Assembly: GCF_000786655.1 (NCBI RefSeq)
Contig: NZ_JROM01000011.1
Span: 152,929-216,928 of the forward strand
DNA length: 64,000 nt
From: Kocuria marina
GTDB lineage: Bacteria > Actinomycetota > Actinomycetes > Actinomycetales > Micrococcaceae
Direction of reading: 5' to 3'
The stretch's first letter is position 1. Every line of letters begins with the position of its first letter. The position numbers and the translations under genes were made by a program. This document shows positions 1 through 8,559 of this stretch, in pieces. The notes under the pieces were generated by a model that was given only the letters and a program-made list of their open reading frames with translations, made no database searches and was not told the origin of the DNA.

Positions 1-1
1 C

Positions 2-628
2 ATCGACGCGTTCCGCCAGCTCGGGGTCATCGCGTGCGCCCTGTTGATCTTCACGATCCTGCTCTCCATCTTCTTCGACGCGATGGGCACCATGGTGGGC
101 CTCTCCCAGCAAGCAGGCCTCGTGGACGCGAACGGGCGGATCGAACGCGTGGACCGCGTGCTGCTCGTGGACGCGCTCGGTGCAGTGGCCGGCGGTACCG
201 GTTCCGTGTCCTCGAACCAGATCTTCGTGGAGTCCTCCACCGGTATCGCCGAGGGCGCCCGCACCGGCCTGGCCAACGTGGTCACCGGCGTGCTGTTCCT
301 CGCGGCCATGTTCCTGACCCCGCTCGTGAACGTGGTGCCCTTCGAGGCCGTGGCCCCGGCCATGGTGGTCGTGGGCTTCCTGATGGCCCGCAACGTGGTG
401 CACATCGACTGGACCGACTGGGGCGTCTCCGTCCCCGCGTTCCTGACCTTCGCGGTCATGCCGTTCACCTACTCGATCGCCAACGGCATCGGCGCGGGCT
501 TCGTCTCCTTCGTCTTCATCCGCCTGGTGCAGGGCCGCGCCAAGGATGTCCACCCGCTCATGTACGTGGTGGCGCTGGCCTTCCTGCTGTTCTTCGGCAT
601 GGGCGTCATCGAGGGCTGGACGCGCTGA
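2..628 (+). CDS. AzgA-like purine (guanine/hypoxanthine) permease, 5' truncated
   Basis: This is the C-terminal ~208 residues of an NCS2-type inner-membrane nucleobase transporter; the frame is open from base 2, so the start lies left of the window. FFDAMGTMVGLSQQAG and the stretch with SSNQIFVESSTGIAEGARTG match the AzgA (COG2252) subgroup that imports adenine, guanine and hypoxanthine by proton symport. At least four hydrophobic segments follow, around AMFLTPLVNVVPF, PAMVVVGFLMA, VPAFLTFAVMPF and YVVALAFLLFF. With the phosphoribosyltransferase at 8560-9063 and the second NCS2 permease at 9228-10793 it suggests purine salvage in this region. AzgA subgroup assignment is confident; the substrate is inferred from the family. 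Confidence 0.85.
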   Translation: MDAFRQLGVIACALLIFTILLSIFFDAMGTMVGLSQQAGLVDANGRIERVDRVLLVDALGAVAGGTGSVSSNQIFVESSTGIAEGARTGLANVVTGVLFLAAMFLTPLVNVVPFEAVAPAMVVVGFLMARNVVHIDWTDWGVSVPAFLTFAVMPFTYSIANGIGAGFVSFVFIRLVQGRAKDVHPLMYVVALAFLLFFGMGVIEGWTR

Positions 629-643
629 CGTCGTCCTTCTCCT

Positions 644-658
644 GACGACGACGCCGCT
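644..658. repeat. Dispersed GACGACGCCGC motif copy (intergenic)
   Basis: The 71-bp gap between the convergent permease and methyltransferase genes contains GACGACGACGCCGCTC. This is a copy of the short motif that recurs throughout the window in gaps and protein linkers. A GC-rich sequence follows it, but no clear terminator with a T-run is visible. Confidence 0.6.
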
Positions 659-699
659 CCCACCCTCCCGCGCTCAGCCCGCGCGGGTGCCGCGGCGGG

Positions 700-1632
700 T
701 TACCCCTCGGAAGCGCTGCCGGATGGGGGCACCGGAACCGGGTCCGCGGGTTTGTCGTGCCACGGCTGGGCGTCCCCGGCGAATTCCCGGCACCACGCGG
801 TGTCCTTGTACTGCGCGGGCAGGGAACCGCCCAGAAGCTCCTTGGCGAGCGCGGCGGCGTCGGCGGAACCGGCTGCTGGAAGCGCAGCGTGGGAGGCCGC
901 GAGCACCACGTTGCCGTAGCGGCGGCCCTTGAGCATCGCGGGGTCCGCGACCGCGGCCACGTGCTCGAAGACCTCGAACAGCGCGGCGACCTCCGCGCGC
1001 GTGCCCTTGAGGTTGCGCGTGTCCCCCACGTTCAGCACGTAGATCCCCTCCGGGGACAGCACGCGCTCCACGTGCCGGGTGAACTCCACCGTGCGCAGGT
1101 GCCCCGGGGTCTGCTCCCCCGCGAAGACGTCCCGCAACACGACGTCGCGTGAGTCCCCCGTGAGCGTCTCCGTCACGGCGCGGGCCTCCCCCGCGCGGAT
1201 CCGCAGCAGCGGTGCGCGGGGCAGATCGAGCCATTCACGCACGAGGCGCGTGAGAGCGGCGTCGAACTCCACGACCACCTGGCGCGCCTGCGGATAGCGC
1301 CACGCGAGGTAGCGGGCCATGGAACACGCACCACCGCCCAGGTGCAGGACGCGCAGCGACGTGGGGTTCAAGTGCGTGCTCACGTGCTCCTCGACCACGG
1401 TGGAGAACCAGCGCATGTACTCGAACTCGAGCTGGTCCGGGCGGTCCGGCACGATGTGCGAGGACGGCACCCCGTTCACGCGCAGCAACCACGCCCCCGG
1501 CACGTAAGGATCCCGCTGCAATTCCACGGTGCCGGTGTCCGTGGTCCAGGTGCGCTCCACGAGCCCCGGGGCGTCCGACGACGACGCCGCGCCGCCCGCT
1601 TCCGCGATCTTCTTCCGGTTCTTCCTGCTCAC
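700..1632 (-). CDS. Spermidine synthase-like class I methyltransferase-fold protein
   Basis: The 310-aa protein has a Rossmann methyltransferase core. The SAM-binding motif I is VLHLGGGACSMARYLAW (~residues 94-110), with an acidic end of strand 2 in VVVEFDA and VVLRDVFAGEQTPGHL further on. It resembles the actinobacterial spermidine/spermine synthase-like family (aminopropyltransferase fold), but true polyamine synthesis is not shown and the substrate is unknown. A GTG start is used, without a strong Shine-Dalgarno. Residues 12-20 (AEAGGAASSSDAPG) are encoded by a copy of the dispersed motif at 1580-1590, an apparent N-terminal insertion. The gene converges on the permease. Confidence 0.75.
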   Translation of the reverse strand: MSRKNRKKIAEAGGAASSSDAPGLVERTWTTDTGTVELQRDPYVPGAWLLRVNGVPSSHIVPDRPDQLEFEYMRWFSTVVEEHVSTHLNPTSLRVLHLGGGACSMARYLAWRYPQARQVVVEFDAALTRLVREWLDLPRAPLLRIRAGEARAVTETLTGDSRDVVLRDVFAGEQTPGHLRTVEFTRHVERVLSPEGIYVLNVGDTRNLKGTRAEVAALFEVFEHVAAVADPAMLKGRRYGNVVLAASHAALPAAGSADAAALAKELLGGSLPAQYKDTAWCREFAGDAQPWHDKPADPVPVPPSGSASEG

Positions 1633-1723
1633 CTGTGTGACGTCACCCGCGTGCTCTCCCGTTCTTGCTCACCCTTACTCACCCGTGCGCTCGCCGCTGG
1701 ACACTCGCAGGGCGGGGAGGCCG

Positions 1724-2077
1724 CTACTTGTCACCGGTCGTGATCCCGCGCCGCTCCTGGGACCTGCCGAGCTCGTGGGTATGCAGGGCGGATTCGAGGC
1801 GCTCCACCTTGCCCGCGAGCTCACCGGTGTGACCCGGGCGGATGTCCGCCTTGAGCACCAGGGACACGCGCGGGCCGTACTCGGCCACCGCGGCCGTGGC
1901 TTCCTTGACCACGGCCATGCACTCGTCCCACTCACCCTCGATGGTGGTGAACATGGAATCCGTGCGGTTGGGCAGCCCGGACTCGCGCACCACGTGCACC
2001 GCCGCGGCCACCGCGTCGTGGACGGAGGCGTCCGGGTTGTCCCCGCCGCTGGGGGAAACTGAGAAGGCAACCAACAT
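1724..2077 (-). CDS. MTH1187/YkoF-type thiamine-binding protein (DUF77)
   Basis: A small cytoplasmic protein of ~117 aa beginning MLVAFSVSPSG. It has family features: a first beta strand LVAFSVSP, VVRESGLPNRT, and FTTIEGEWDECMAVVKEA. MTH1187-family proteins bind thiamine or related pyrimidine/thiazole ligands as small ferredoxin-like oligomers and have no known enzymatic activity. The open frame extends 27 codons upstream, but family length (~100 aa) favours the ATG at 2077. The gene is divergent from pta, so the two share a ~195-bp control region. Confidence 0.75.
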   Translation of the reverse strand: MLVAFSVSPSGGDNPDASVHDAVAAAVHVVRESGLPNRTDSMFTTIEGEWDECMAVVKEATAAVAEYGPRVSLVLKADIRPGHTGELAGKVERLESALHTHELGRSQERRGITTGDK

Positions 2078-2176
2078 GGATCCAGTCTCGCACCGGTGTC
2101 GGGCGAGCGCGACCCCCATCACAATGTGTTCCACCGGCGTCGGCCCAGAGGCCCGCACGCCGCCCGTTCATGCGAT

Positions 2177-2188
2177 TTTCGTACGAAA
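2177..2188. promoter_or_regulatory. 12-bp palindrome in the pta control region
   Basis: TTTCGTACGAAA is a perfect palindrome in the divergent gap between the thiamine-binding gene and pta. A TAGACT -10-like hexamer lies at about 2229-2234. The palindrome could be an operator for pta-ackA. No regulator is assigned. Confidence 0.35.
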
Positions 2189-2272
2189 CCGGCCCGGTGG
2201 GACGACTCGTGGCCGGGGGTGGGTTCCCTAGACTGGGACGCACAGCCGGTCGACCGTGAGGGAGTTCGTTCC

Positions 2273-4366
2273 ATGACGCAGGGCATCTACGTTTCCGCCA
2301 TGACACCGTTGTCCGGCAAGACACTGGTGGCCCTGGGTCTCGCGGACAGCCTCTTCAAACGCACGGACGCGCTGGGGTTCTTCCGTCCCGTGTTCGACGG
2401 CGCCGCACCCGAGGACGATCCGGTCCTGCAGCTCATGAAGCGCACCTTCGACCTGCCGGATTCGCGCTGCCGTGCGGCCGTGTCCCTGGAACAGACCCGG
2501 GAGATCCTGGCGTCCGGCGCGCACGACGATCTCGATTCCGCCGCGATGGCCGTCTACTCCGAGATGGCCCGCGAGTGCGATGTGATCCTCGTGGACGGCA
2601 CGGACCTGCTGGCCCACAACGCGGTCACCGCCGAGTTCGACCTCAACGCCCGGCTGGCCAACAACATGGGGTGCAGCGTGGCCGCGGTGATCAGCGCGCA
2701 CGAATCCCGCCGGGTCGAGGACGTGCTCAACGCCGTGGACGTGACCCGCACCGAACTGCGCCAGGCCGGGTGCGACATCTACGCGGTGATCGTCAACCGC
2801 GCGGTCCCCGAGCAGGTGGCCGAGATCAAGCGCCGCGCCAAGCCCGGCAACCACAACCTCCCCGCGTACGTGCTCCCGGAAATCCCCGCGATCTCCAACC
2901 CCACGGTGGCCGAGCTCGTGGACGCGCAGGGCTACGGCACGGATCTCAACCCCAGCTCCCTGGACCGCGACATCAAGGCCGTGAAGGTCGCCGCGATGAC
3001 CGCGGGCAACTTCCTGGACCAGATCGCGGACGGGGACCTGGTGATCACCCCCGGGGACCGGACGGACGTGGTCTCGGCGACCCTGGCGTCGTCGTTCGCC
3101 TCGACCCTGCCCGTGCCCGCGGGAATGCTGCTCACGGGCGGGTTCCGTCCTGAGGGCGCGGTCGCGTCCCTGCTGGCCGCAGCACCGTTCCCCGTGCTGA
3201 CCACCGACCATGACACGTTCTCCACCGCTGAGGCCGTGGGCACCACGCGCGGCACCCTGGCCGGCGCCCACTCGCGTAAGATCGCCGCCGCACGCGGCGC
3301 TTGGGCAGAGTACGTGGACAGCGACGAACTCTCCGACCGGCTCTCCCTGCCGCGGCCCGTCAAGCGCACGCCGCTGCGCTTCCTGCACGAGCTCGTGGAA
3401 TCCGCGCGCGCGGACCGCAAGCACATCGTGCTGCCCGAGGGTGACGACCCTCGCATCCTGCGCGCCGCGGAGATGATCCACCGCCGCAACTTCTGCGACC
3501 TCACCGTGCTGGGCGAGCCCGAGAGCGTCCGGGCGCTCGCGCAGTCGGAGGGCATCGATCTCGATTTCGACGCCGAGGGTCTGCACGTCGTCGACTTCCA
3601 GCACGACGACGCCCTGCGCGAGAAATACGCCGACGAGTACGTGAAACTGCGCTCCCACAAGGGCATGAGCCAGGAACAGGCCCTAGAACGGATGACCGAC
3701 GGTTCCTACTTCGGGACCATGATGGTCCAGATGGGAGACGTGGACGGAATGGTCTCCGGGGCCGCGCACACGACCGCCAACACCATCCGCCCCGCCCTGG
3801 AATTCGTGAAGACCCGCGAGGGCGTGAACATCGTCTCCTCCGTGTTCTTCATGCTGCTCGCGGACCGCGTCCTGGTCTACGGCGACTGCGCCGTGAACCC
3901 CAACCCGGACGAGCAGGCCCTCGCGGACATCGCCCTGGCCTCCGCCCAGACCGCCCGGGAGTTCGGGGTGGAGCCGCGCGTGGCCATGCTCTCCTACTCC
4001 ACGGGCGGTTCCGGTTCCGGGGAGGACGTCGAGCGCGTGCGTGCCGCGACCGACCTCGTGCGCGAGGCCCACCCCGATTTCGAGGTCGAGGGGCCCATCC
4101 AGTACGACGCCGCCGTGGACGCCTCGATTGCCAAGTCCAAGCTCCCGGGGTCCCAGGTCGCGGGACAGGCCACCGTGTTCGTGTTCCCGGACCTGAACAC
4201 GGGCAACAACACGTACAAGGCCGTGCAGCAGTCGGCGGGCGCGGTGGCCGTGGGGCCCGTACTCCAGGGACTGCGCAAACCCGTGAACGACCTCTCGCGC
4301 GGGTGCACCGTGGACGACATCGTCAACACGGTCGCGATCACCGCGATCCAAGCACAAACGCTGTGA
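2273..4366 (+). CDS. pta: Phosphate acetyltransferase
   Basis: The 697-aa enzyme converts acetyl-CoA and phosphate to acetyl phosphate and CoA, coupled to ackA downstream for acetate excretion or use. It has the long three-part architecture: an N-terminal P-loop-like domain (IYVSAMTPLSGKTLVALGL), a central DRTGG domain (~residues 215-330), and a C-terminal PTA_PTB catalytic domain (from ~385). The catalytic domain shows STGGSGSGEDVERV, GPIQYDAAVD and VFPDLNTGNNTYKA. The open frame runs further upstream, but the ATG at 2273 gives the family N-terminus. The 118-bp gap to ackA suggests one operon. Confidence 0.95.
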   Translation: MTQGIYVSAMTPLSGKTLVALGLADSLFKRTDALGFFRPVFDGAAPEDDPVLQLMKRTFDLPDSRCRAAVSLEQTREILASGAHDDLDSAAMAVYSEMARECDVILVDGTDLLAHNAVTAEFDLNARLANNMGCSVAAVISAHESRRVEDVLNAVDVTRTELRQAGCDIYAVIVNRAVPEQVAEIKRRAKPGNHNLPAYVLPEIPAISNPTVAELVDAQGYGTDLNPSSLDRDIKAVKVAAMTAGNFLDQIADGDLVITPGDRTDVVSATLASSFASTLPVPAGMLLTGGFRPEGAVASLLAAAPFPVLTTDHDTFSTAEAVGTTRGTLAGAHSRKIAAARGAWAEYVDSDELSDRLSLPRPVKRTPLRFLHELVESARADRKHIVLPEGDDPRILRAAEMIHRRNFCDLTVLGEPESVRALAQSEGIDLDFDAEGLHVVDFQHDDALREKYADEYVKLRSHKGMSQEQALERMTDGSYFGTMMVQMGDVDGMVSGAAHTTANTIRPALEFVKTREGVNIVSSVFFMLLADRVLVYGDCAVNPNPDEQALADIALASAQTAREFGVEPRVAMLSYSTGGSGSGEDVERVRAATDLVREAHPDFEVEGPIQYDAAVDASIAKSKLPGSQVAGQATVFVFPDLNTGNNTYKAVQQSAGAVAVGPVLQGLRKPVNDLSRGCTVDDIVNTVAITAIQAQTL

Positions 4367-4484
4367 CGCCTCGGCGGCCCCGCGCCCGGGGCCGCCGTGC
4401 CCGCGTTGGTGACGCAGCGACGTCGTCAACCCCGAACTCCGCCACCGGCAACCGCGGCCCGCGCGCCGCCGAAGGGAAACCACC

Positions 4485-5717
4485 ATGCTCGTACTGGTCG
4501 TCAACTGCGGCTCGTCCTCCATCAAGTACCAGGTGCGGGAGGTCGACGCCGCGGACGGGGAACCGCAGGCCTACACCTCCTCCATGCCCGCGATCAACGA
4601 GAACGTCCCCCTGGCCACCGCGACCGCGGGCGTGACCGGCGGCGAGGTGATCACCAAGGGACTGATCGAGAACATCGGCACGTCCGAGATCAAGGACCAC
4701 ACGCAAGCGCTCGAGATCCTCGCGCAGCGCCTCGACGAAGAGCTCGGCGGGCGCACGATCGACGCCGCGGGACACCGCGTGGTGCACGGCGGCGAGCGCT
4801 TCTCCGCGCCCGTGCTCGTGAACAACGAGATCATCCGCGCGATCGAGCGGCTGGCTCCTCTGGCGCCGCTGCACAACCCCGCCCACGCGCTGGGGCTGCG
4901 CGCGATCCAGAAGACCTGGCCGCACATGCCGCAGGTGTGCGTGTTCGACACCGCGTTCCACCGCACCATGCCGGAGAAGGCATGGCGTTACGCCATCCCC
5001 GAGGAGATGTACGTGATGAACGGGATGCGCCGCTACGGTTTCCACGGCACGTCCCACGACTACGTGACCGGCAAGGCCGCCGAGTTCCTGGGCATCCCGC
5101 GCGACCAGTTCAACGCCGTGGTGGCGCACCTGGGCAACGGGGCCTCGGTGACCGCGATCCGTCACGGTGAATCCTTCGACACCTCCATGGGCTACACCCC
5201 GCTCGCCGGGCTGGTCATGGGCACCCGCTGCGGCGATCTGGATCCTTCCGTGGTCACGGCCATGCTCGAACGCAATCCCGAGATGACGGTCAGGGAACTG
5301 GACCGGATCCTCAACAAGGAGTCGGGGCTGGAGGGCATTTGCGGTGATTCCGACATGCGGGCCGTGCAACAGCGCGCCGACTCCGGGGACGAGAAGGCCC
5401 AGCTGGCCCTGGAGATGACCGCGTACCGCCTGGCCAAGTACATCGGCGGGTACCACGTGGCGGTGGGCGGCGCTCGGGCGTTGATCTTCACGGCGGGGAT
5501 CGGGGAGAACTCGTCCGAGTTCCGGGAGCAGGTGTCCAACGAGCTCGGAGCGCTGGGGATCACCTTGGATCCGGGGGCCAATGCCTCCCCCGAGGGGGAT
5601 GTGGCCCGCATCAGCACCCGGGATTCGGCGATCGAGGTGCTCGTGGTCGCCACGGACGAGGAACGGGCGATCGCGGAGGCCACGGCTTCGCTGGTGCGGG
5701 AGCGGGTGAAGGGGTAG
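4485..5717 (+). CDS. ackA: Acetate kinase
   Basis: The 410-aa cytoplasmic enzyme transfers phosphate between acetyl phosphate and ADP, making ATP and acetate. All ASKHA landmarks are present: VVNCGSSSIKYQV at the N-terminus, AGHRVVHGGERF, FDTAFH, RYGFHGTSHDYV, VVAHLGNGAS, MGTRCGDLDPSVV and FTAGIGENSSEFR. A good ribosome site (GAAGGGAAA) precedes the ATG. It lies directly after pta in the usual order. Immediately downstream the sequence changes to low-complexity repeats. Confidence 0.96.
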   Translation: MLVLVVNCGSSSIKYQVREVDAADGEPQAYTSSMPAINENVPLATATAGVTGGEVITKGLIENIGTSEIKDHTQALEILAQRLDEELGGRTIDAAGHRVVHGGERFSAPVLVNNEIIRAIERLAPLAPLHNPAHALGLRAIQKTWPHMPQVCVFDTAFHRTMPEKAWRYAIPEEMYVMNGMRRYGFHGTSHDYVTGKAAEFLGIPRDQFNAVVAHLGNGASVTAIRHGESFDTSMGYTPLAGLVMGTRCGDLDPSVVTAMLERNPEMTVRELDRILNKESGLEGICGDSDMRAVQQRADSGDEKAQLALEMTAYRLAKYIGGYHVAVGGARALIFTAGIGENSSEFREQVSNELGALGITLDPGANASPEGDVARISTRDSAIEVLVVATDEERAIAEATASLVRERVKG

Positions 5718-5745
5718 GGGGTTGCTTGGGCTGGCTCGGGGGTGG

Positions 5746-5815
5746 GGCTGGCTCGCGTGATTGGGCTGGCGCGGGTATAGAGGCTGGATCGCGTGATTGG
5801 GCTGGCTCGCGTTTT
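5746..5815. repeat. 36-bp direct repeat after ackA
   Basis: GGCTGGCTCGCGTGATTG at ~5746 recurs as GGCTGGATCGCGTGATTG at ~5782, a 36-bp period with about two copies. It sits between ackA and the larger repeat array. Nothing coding is seen in 5718-5860. Confidence 0.5.
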
Positions 5816-5860
5816 GGTGCTTTAGGTGCTGGGGCCTCGCCGGGATGCTGCGGCGAACTT

Positions 5861-6310
5861 TGAGGCACTCCTACGCCAGCCCGAACATTTGAGACGCCCC
5901 CGCGCCACCCGCAACATTTGAGGCACTCCCACGCCATTTCGCCCCCTCCCCCTGGCTTTGGAATGCCCAGGAGTTCCCCCATGGCGTCCGAGTGACTGAA
6001 ATATCCGCGGTGAACTCTGAGGCACACCCACGCCATCCGCCAACGTCCAGGCTCTCCAAGGCCACCCGCAAACTCTGAGGCACGCCAAAGCCACCTCCGC
6101 ACCCTCCGCGTGGCCTCAGAGTGACTAAGAGTTCCACCGTGGCTTAGAAGTGACTGGATCATGCGCGACAAACTTGGGGGCACTCCCACGCCATCCGCCA
6201 AATCTGAGGCATCTCCAAGCCGCCTCCGCCCTATGGGGGTGGCTTCCGAGTGACTGAATGTGCGCCTATGGCCTCAGAATGCCCAGAAGTTTCACCATGG
6301 CCTCCGGGTG
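5861..6310 (-). repeat. Left repeat array (29-bp-spaced modules), inverted relative to the right array
   Basis: The array has two module types. Module A, read on the plus strand, is TGAGGCACTCCCACGCCA-like and starts at about 5861, 5890, 5919, 6018, 6076, 6175 and 6205. The spacings are 29, 29, 99, 58, 99 and 30. Module B (TGGCCTCAGAGTGACT-like) starts at about 6111, 6140, 6240, 6269 and 6298, spaced 29 or 100. Read on the minus strand, module A becomes TGGCGTGGGAGTGCCTCA, matching the plus-strand units of the 7501-7945 array. The region has several open minus-strand frames that appear to be by-products of the repeats. No conventional gene is visible between 5718 and 6407. Confidence 0.85.
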
Positions 6311-6407
6311 CCTCGACAGTACGCGGCCGTGAGGTTGTCCGTTGACCCTCACTCCACAGTTCCGTGCTTCCGCGGCTGCACGATGACGTACGACATACGC
6401 TCCCACC

Positions 6408-7403
6408 ATGCCGCAACCCCTCCGCATGCCAGACCTCGGACCCCGACCGGACGTTCGCACGAGTGACGGTTGGGGTAAACGTGCTCGAGCGCTGAACGGT
6501 GACCCCCGCATGCAGCGGGTGACTTTCAACCACTGGGTGCGATTTCCCGGCCAGAGCCCGGTGGCCATGACCTCGGCTCAGCGTGCGGCACTGATGCAGA
6601 CCGTCCTCGATCGCCCGAGTTCCGCCGTGCGCGTGACCGGGTTGAGCGCCTTGTCGCTGTACGGGCTGCCCGTGGCGCCCCCGGATGCCACCTTCGACCG
6701 CGCTCTGGGGCACCGCCCCGCGGATCGAGCCCACGACTACGCGAAAATGCTCTCCACGGTTCATCTGTCATGGTCCGGACAGCGGATGAGGACGCCCGCC
6801 AGGGATGTATTCGTCAGCAAGTCATACGGCCTGGACCGGTTCCCCGGACCCTGGGGTGCGCGATTGGCCGACCCCGTGGAGGCATTGGTCGTCGCCGCAC
6901 CCTACTTGTCCAGGTGGCGCCTGACCGCTTGCCTGGACACTCTCGTCTCCCAGAACATTCGGCAGCAAGACGGAAACCATGTGTACCAGTACGACCGCGC
7001 TCTCATTCGACAGCGGCTGGGGCAGCTACCCCCGACATCCCCGCGGGTGCACCGGGTCACCACGGCTCTGGCGGACGTCGCGGAGAACACGTGGTCACCC
7101 CGGGAGACTCTCACCCGACTCCTGGTCATGGCCCATGACCTGCCGGCACCGGTCATGAACTTCCGGGTGGTGCTGGACGGCACGGACCGCTACCTGGATC
7201 TGGCGTGGCCACATGCCAAGGTCGCGGTGGAGTACAACGGCGCGGACCACACGGATCGGCGCCTGTACGGTGATGAGCTGTTCCGCCGCCAGCGCCTCGA
7301 GGACAGTGGGTGGAAGATCCGGTTCCTGGTACTTGAGGACCTCCTGAACCCCGCCCGGCGGGCATTGTGGCTCGAATGGCTCGCCACAGAACTCACCCCT
7401 TGA
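6408..7403 (+). CDS. DUF559 / Vsr-like endonuclease-domain protein between inverted repeat arrays
   Basis: The 331-aa protein ends in a DUF559-type restriction-endonuclease-like domain (~residues 225-325). Visible landmarks are RETLTRLLVMAHDLPAPV, YLDLAWPHAKVAVEYNGADH, a helix with DELFRRQRLEDSGWKIRF, and a closing hydrophobic segment. The acidic residues in RETL, YLDLAW and VAVEYNG plus the following His match the PD-(D/E)xK-like core of Vsr-type nucleases. The N-terminal half (VRVTGLSALSLYGLPV) resembles the AbiEi-like or winged-helix part common in actinobacterial DUF559 proteins. The start is uncertain: no clear Shine-Dalgarno, and Met-rich early codons offer alternatives. Base composition is somewhat lower in GC than the flanking genes. 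The repeat arrays bracket it on both sides. Its biological role is unknown. Confidence 0.75.
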   Translation: MPQPLRMPDLGPRPDVRTSDGWGKRARALNGDPRMQRVTFNHWVRFPGQSPVAMTSAQRAALMQTVLDRPSSAVRVTGLSALSLYGLPVAPPDATFDRALGHRPADRAHDYAKMLSTVHLSWSGQRMRTPARDVFVSKSYGLDRFPGPWGARLADPVEALVVAAPYLSRWRLTACLDTLVSQNIRQQDGNHVYQYDRALIRQRLGQLPPTSPRVHRVTTALADVAENTWSPRETLTRLLVMAHDLPAPVMNFRVVLDGTDRYLDLAWPHAKVAVEYNGADHTDRRLYGDELFRRQRLEDSGWKIRFLVLEDLLNPARRALWLEWLATELTP

Positions 7404-7500
7404 ATTTCCGGGTACGTGCAAGCCATAGCCGATTTCTGAGGCACGCGGAAGCCACCAGTGGCCTCACCACATGGCCTCTGCGCGCCCCACATCTCGCCGG

Positions 7501-7945
7501 TGGCGCGGGAATGCCTTAAAGTCCGCCAGTGGCGCGGGGATGACTCAGAGTCTGCAGCCGAAATCCTGGTCACTTCGAGGCCACGGCGGGATTCTCAGTC
7601 ACCCCCAGGCCGCTCGGAGGTGGCAGAAGTGGCGTGGGAATGCCCTAAAGTTCGCCGGTGGCGCGGGAATGCCTCAAAGTCTGCGACGGAACTCCTGGTT
7701 ACCTCGAGGCCGCGGCAGGATTCTCAGTCACCCCCAGGCCGCTCGGAGGTGGCAGAAGTGGCGTGGGAATGCCTCAAAGTTTGCGCCCGGCGTGGAGGTG
7801 CCTCAGAGTCTGCAGCGGAACTCCTGGTCACCTCAAGGCCATGGCAGGATTCTCAGTCACGCCCAGGCCATTCGGAGGTGGCAGAAGTGGCGCGGGGGTG
7901 CCTCAAAGTTCCCGGATGGAGCGGGAGTGCCCCAGAGTTCTCGCC
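7501..7945 (+). repeat. 129-bp tandem repeat array (three full units plus a partial fourth)
   Basis: Units start at 7501, 7630, 7759 and 7888, each exactly 129 bp. Each begins TGGCGYGGGAATGCC and ends GGAGGTGGCAGAAG. Inside a unit, module A (TGGCGYGGGAATGCCTCAAA) occurs twice 29 bp apart, and a module around GTCACYYCNAGGCC also occurs twice 29 bp apart. Since 129 is divisible by three, all three plus frames stay open across the array, giving long spurious reading frames. There are no variable spacers, so this is not CRISPR. The flanking 7404-7500 and 7946-8018 hold degenerate module fragments and no gene. Confidence 0.88.
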
Positions 7946-8018
7946 CAAGGTTGCTGCAACGTACGCACCCCGCACGGGGCCACCTCCCCAACCCCCGCGG
8001 GACTCCCCTGCGGACGGG

Positions 8019-8423
8019 TCAGTCCGTGCCCGCCACCGCGAACAGGAGGCCACCGATCATCGCCGCGTTCTTGCAGAACTGCACACGCTGGAGCTTGCGG
8101 GCGGCAGGGTCCTCGATCTTCCAGAACGCGTGGCCGGCCAACGTGGTGGGGACCATGGATCCGGCGAGCGCGAGACCCGAGAGCCGCGGTGCAGCACCCA
8201 GCGCCAACAACGATCCCGCCACGGCCTGCACGGTGCCGTTGGCGCGGACGAGCATCTCGTTGTCCCGCGGCAGCGGAACCACGGTGCGGATGGCGTCCAG
8301 GGTGGGCTCCGCCATGGCGACCCGCCCACCCGGGGTGCGAGCGGCGTCGTACCCGAGCAGGACGTAGGTGGTCCCGGTCAGGAAACGGGCTGCGGCACGC
8401 AGGGTGCTCTGGGTCGTGGTCAT
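8019..8423 (-). CDS. DoxX-family membrane protein
   Basis: The 134-aa protein has four predicted membrane segments: the AAARFLTGTTYVLLGYDAA region, TVQAVAGSLLALGAA, LSGLALAGSMVPTTLAGHAF and AAMIGGLLFAVAGTD. This four-helix layout with Pro/Arg-rich connections is typical of DoxX/DoxD-like proteins, some of which act with quinones or in redox-stress membrane complexes. The role here is not known. The ATG at 8423 is preceded by AAGGGGAA, so the longer open frame upstream is not used. Confidence 0.75.
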   Translation of the reverse strand: MTTTQSTLRAAARFLTGTTYVLLGYDAARTPGGRVAMAEPTLDAIRTVVPLPRDNEMLVRANGTVQAVAGSLLALGAAPRLSGLALAGSMVPTTLAGHAFWKIEDPAARKLQRVQFCKNAAMIGGLLFAVAGTD

Positions 8424-8559
8424 GGTGGGGTTCCCCTTCGTGAGTTTCGCGAGTGTCGTGAGTCCCGAGTGCGCGGACGGCGCAGCGGAGGCGGACTCCG
8501 CTAGGCGGTCGCGGTCGACCGCCTCCCAGCCTATGACCCGGCCGGGTGACACCCGTGAG

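Noticed and set aside
5611..6201. Long minus-strand reading frames through the left array
   Set aside because: Same reason: repeat by-products with no recognisable domain.
7501..7945. CRISPR array
   Set aside because: The units are contiguous and nearly identical with no variable spacers, and no cas genes are present.
7458..8504. Three long plus-strand reading frames across the 129-bp array
   Set aside because: They stay open only because the unit length is divisible by three and the sequence is GC-rich. They lack family similarity and start signals.
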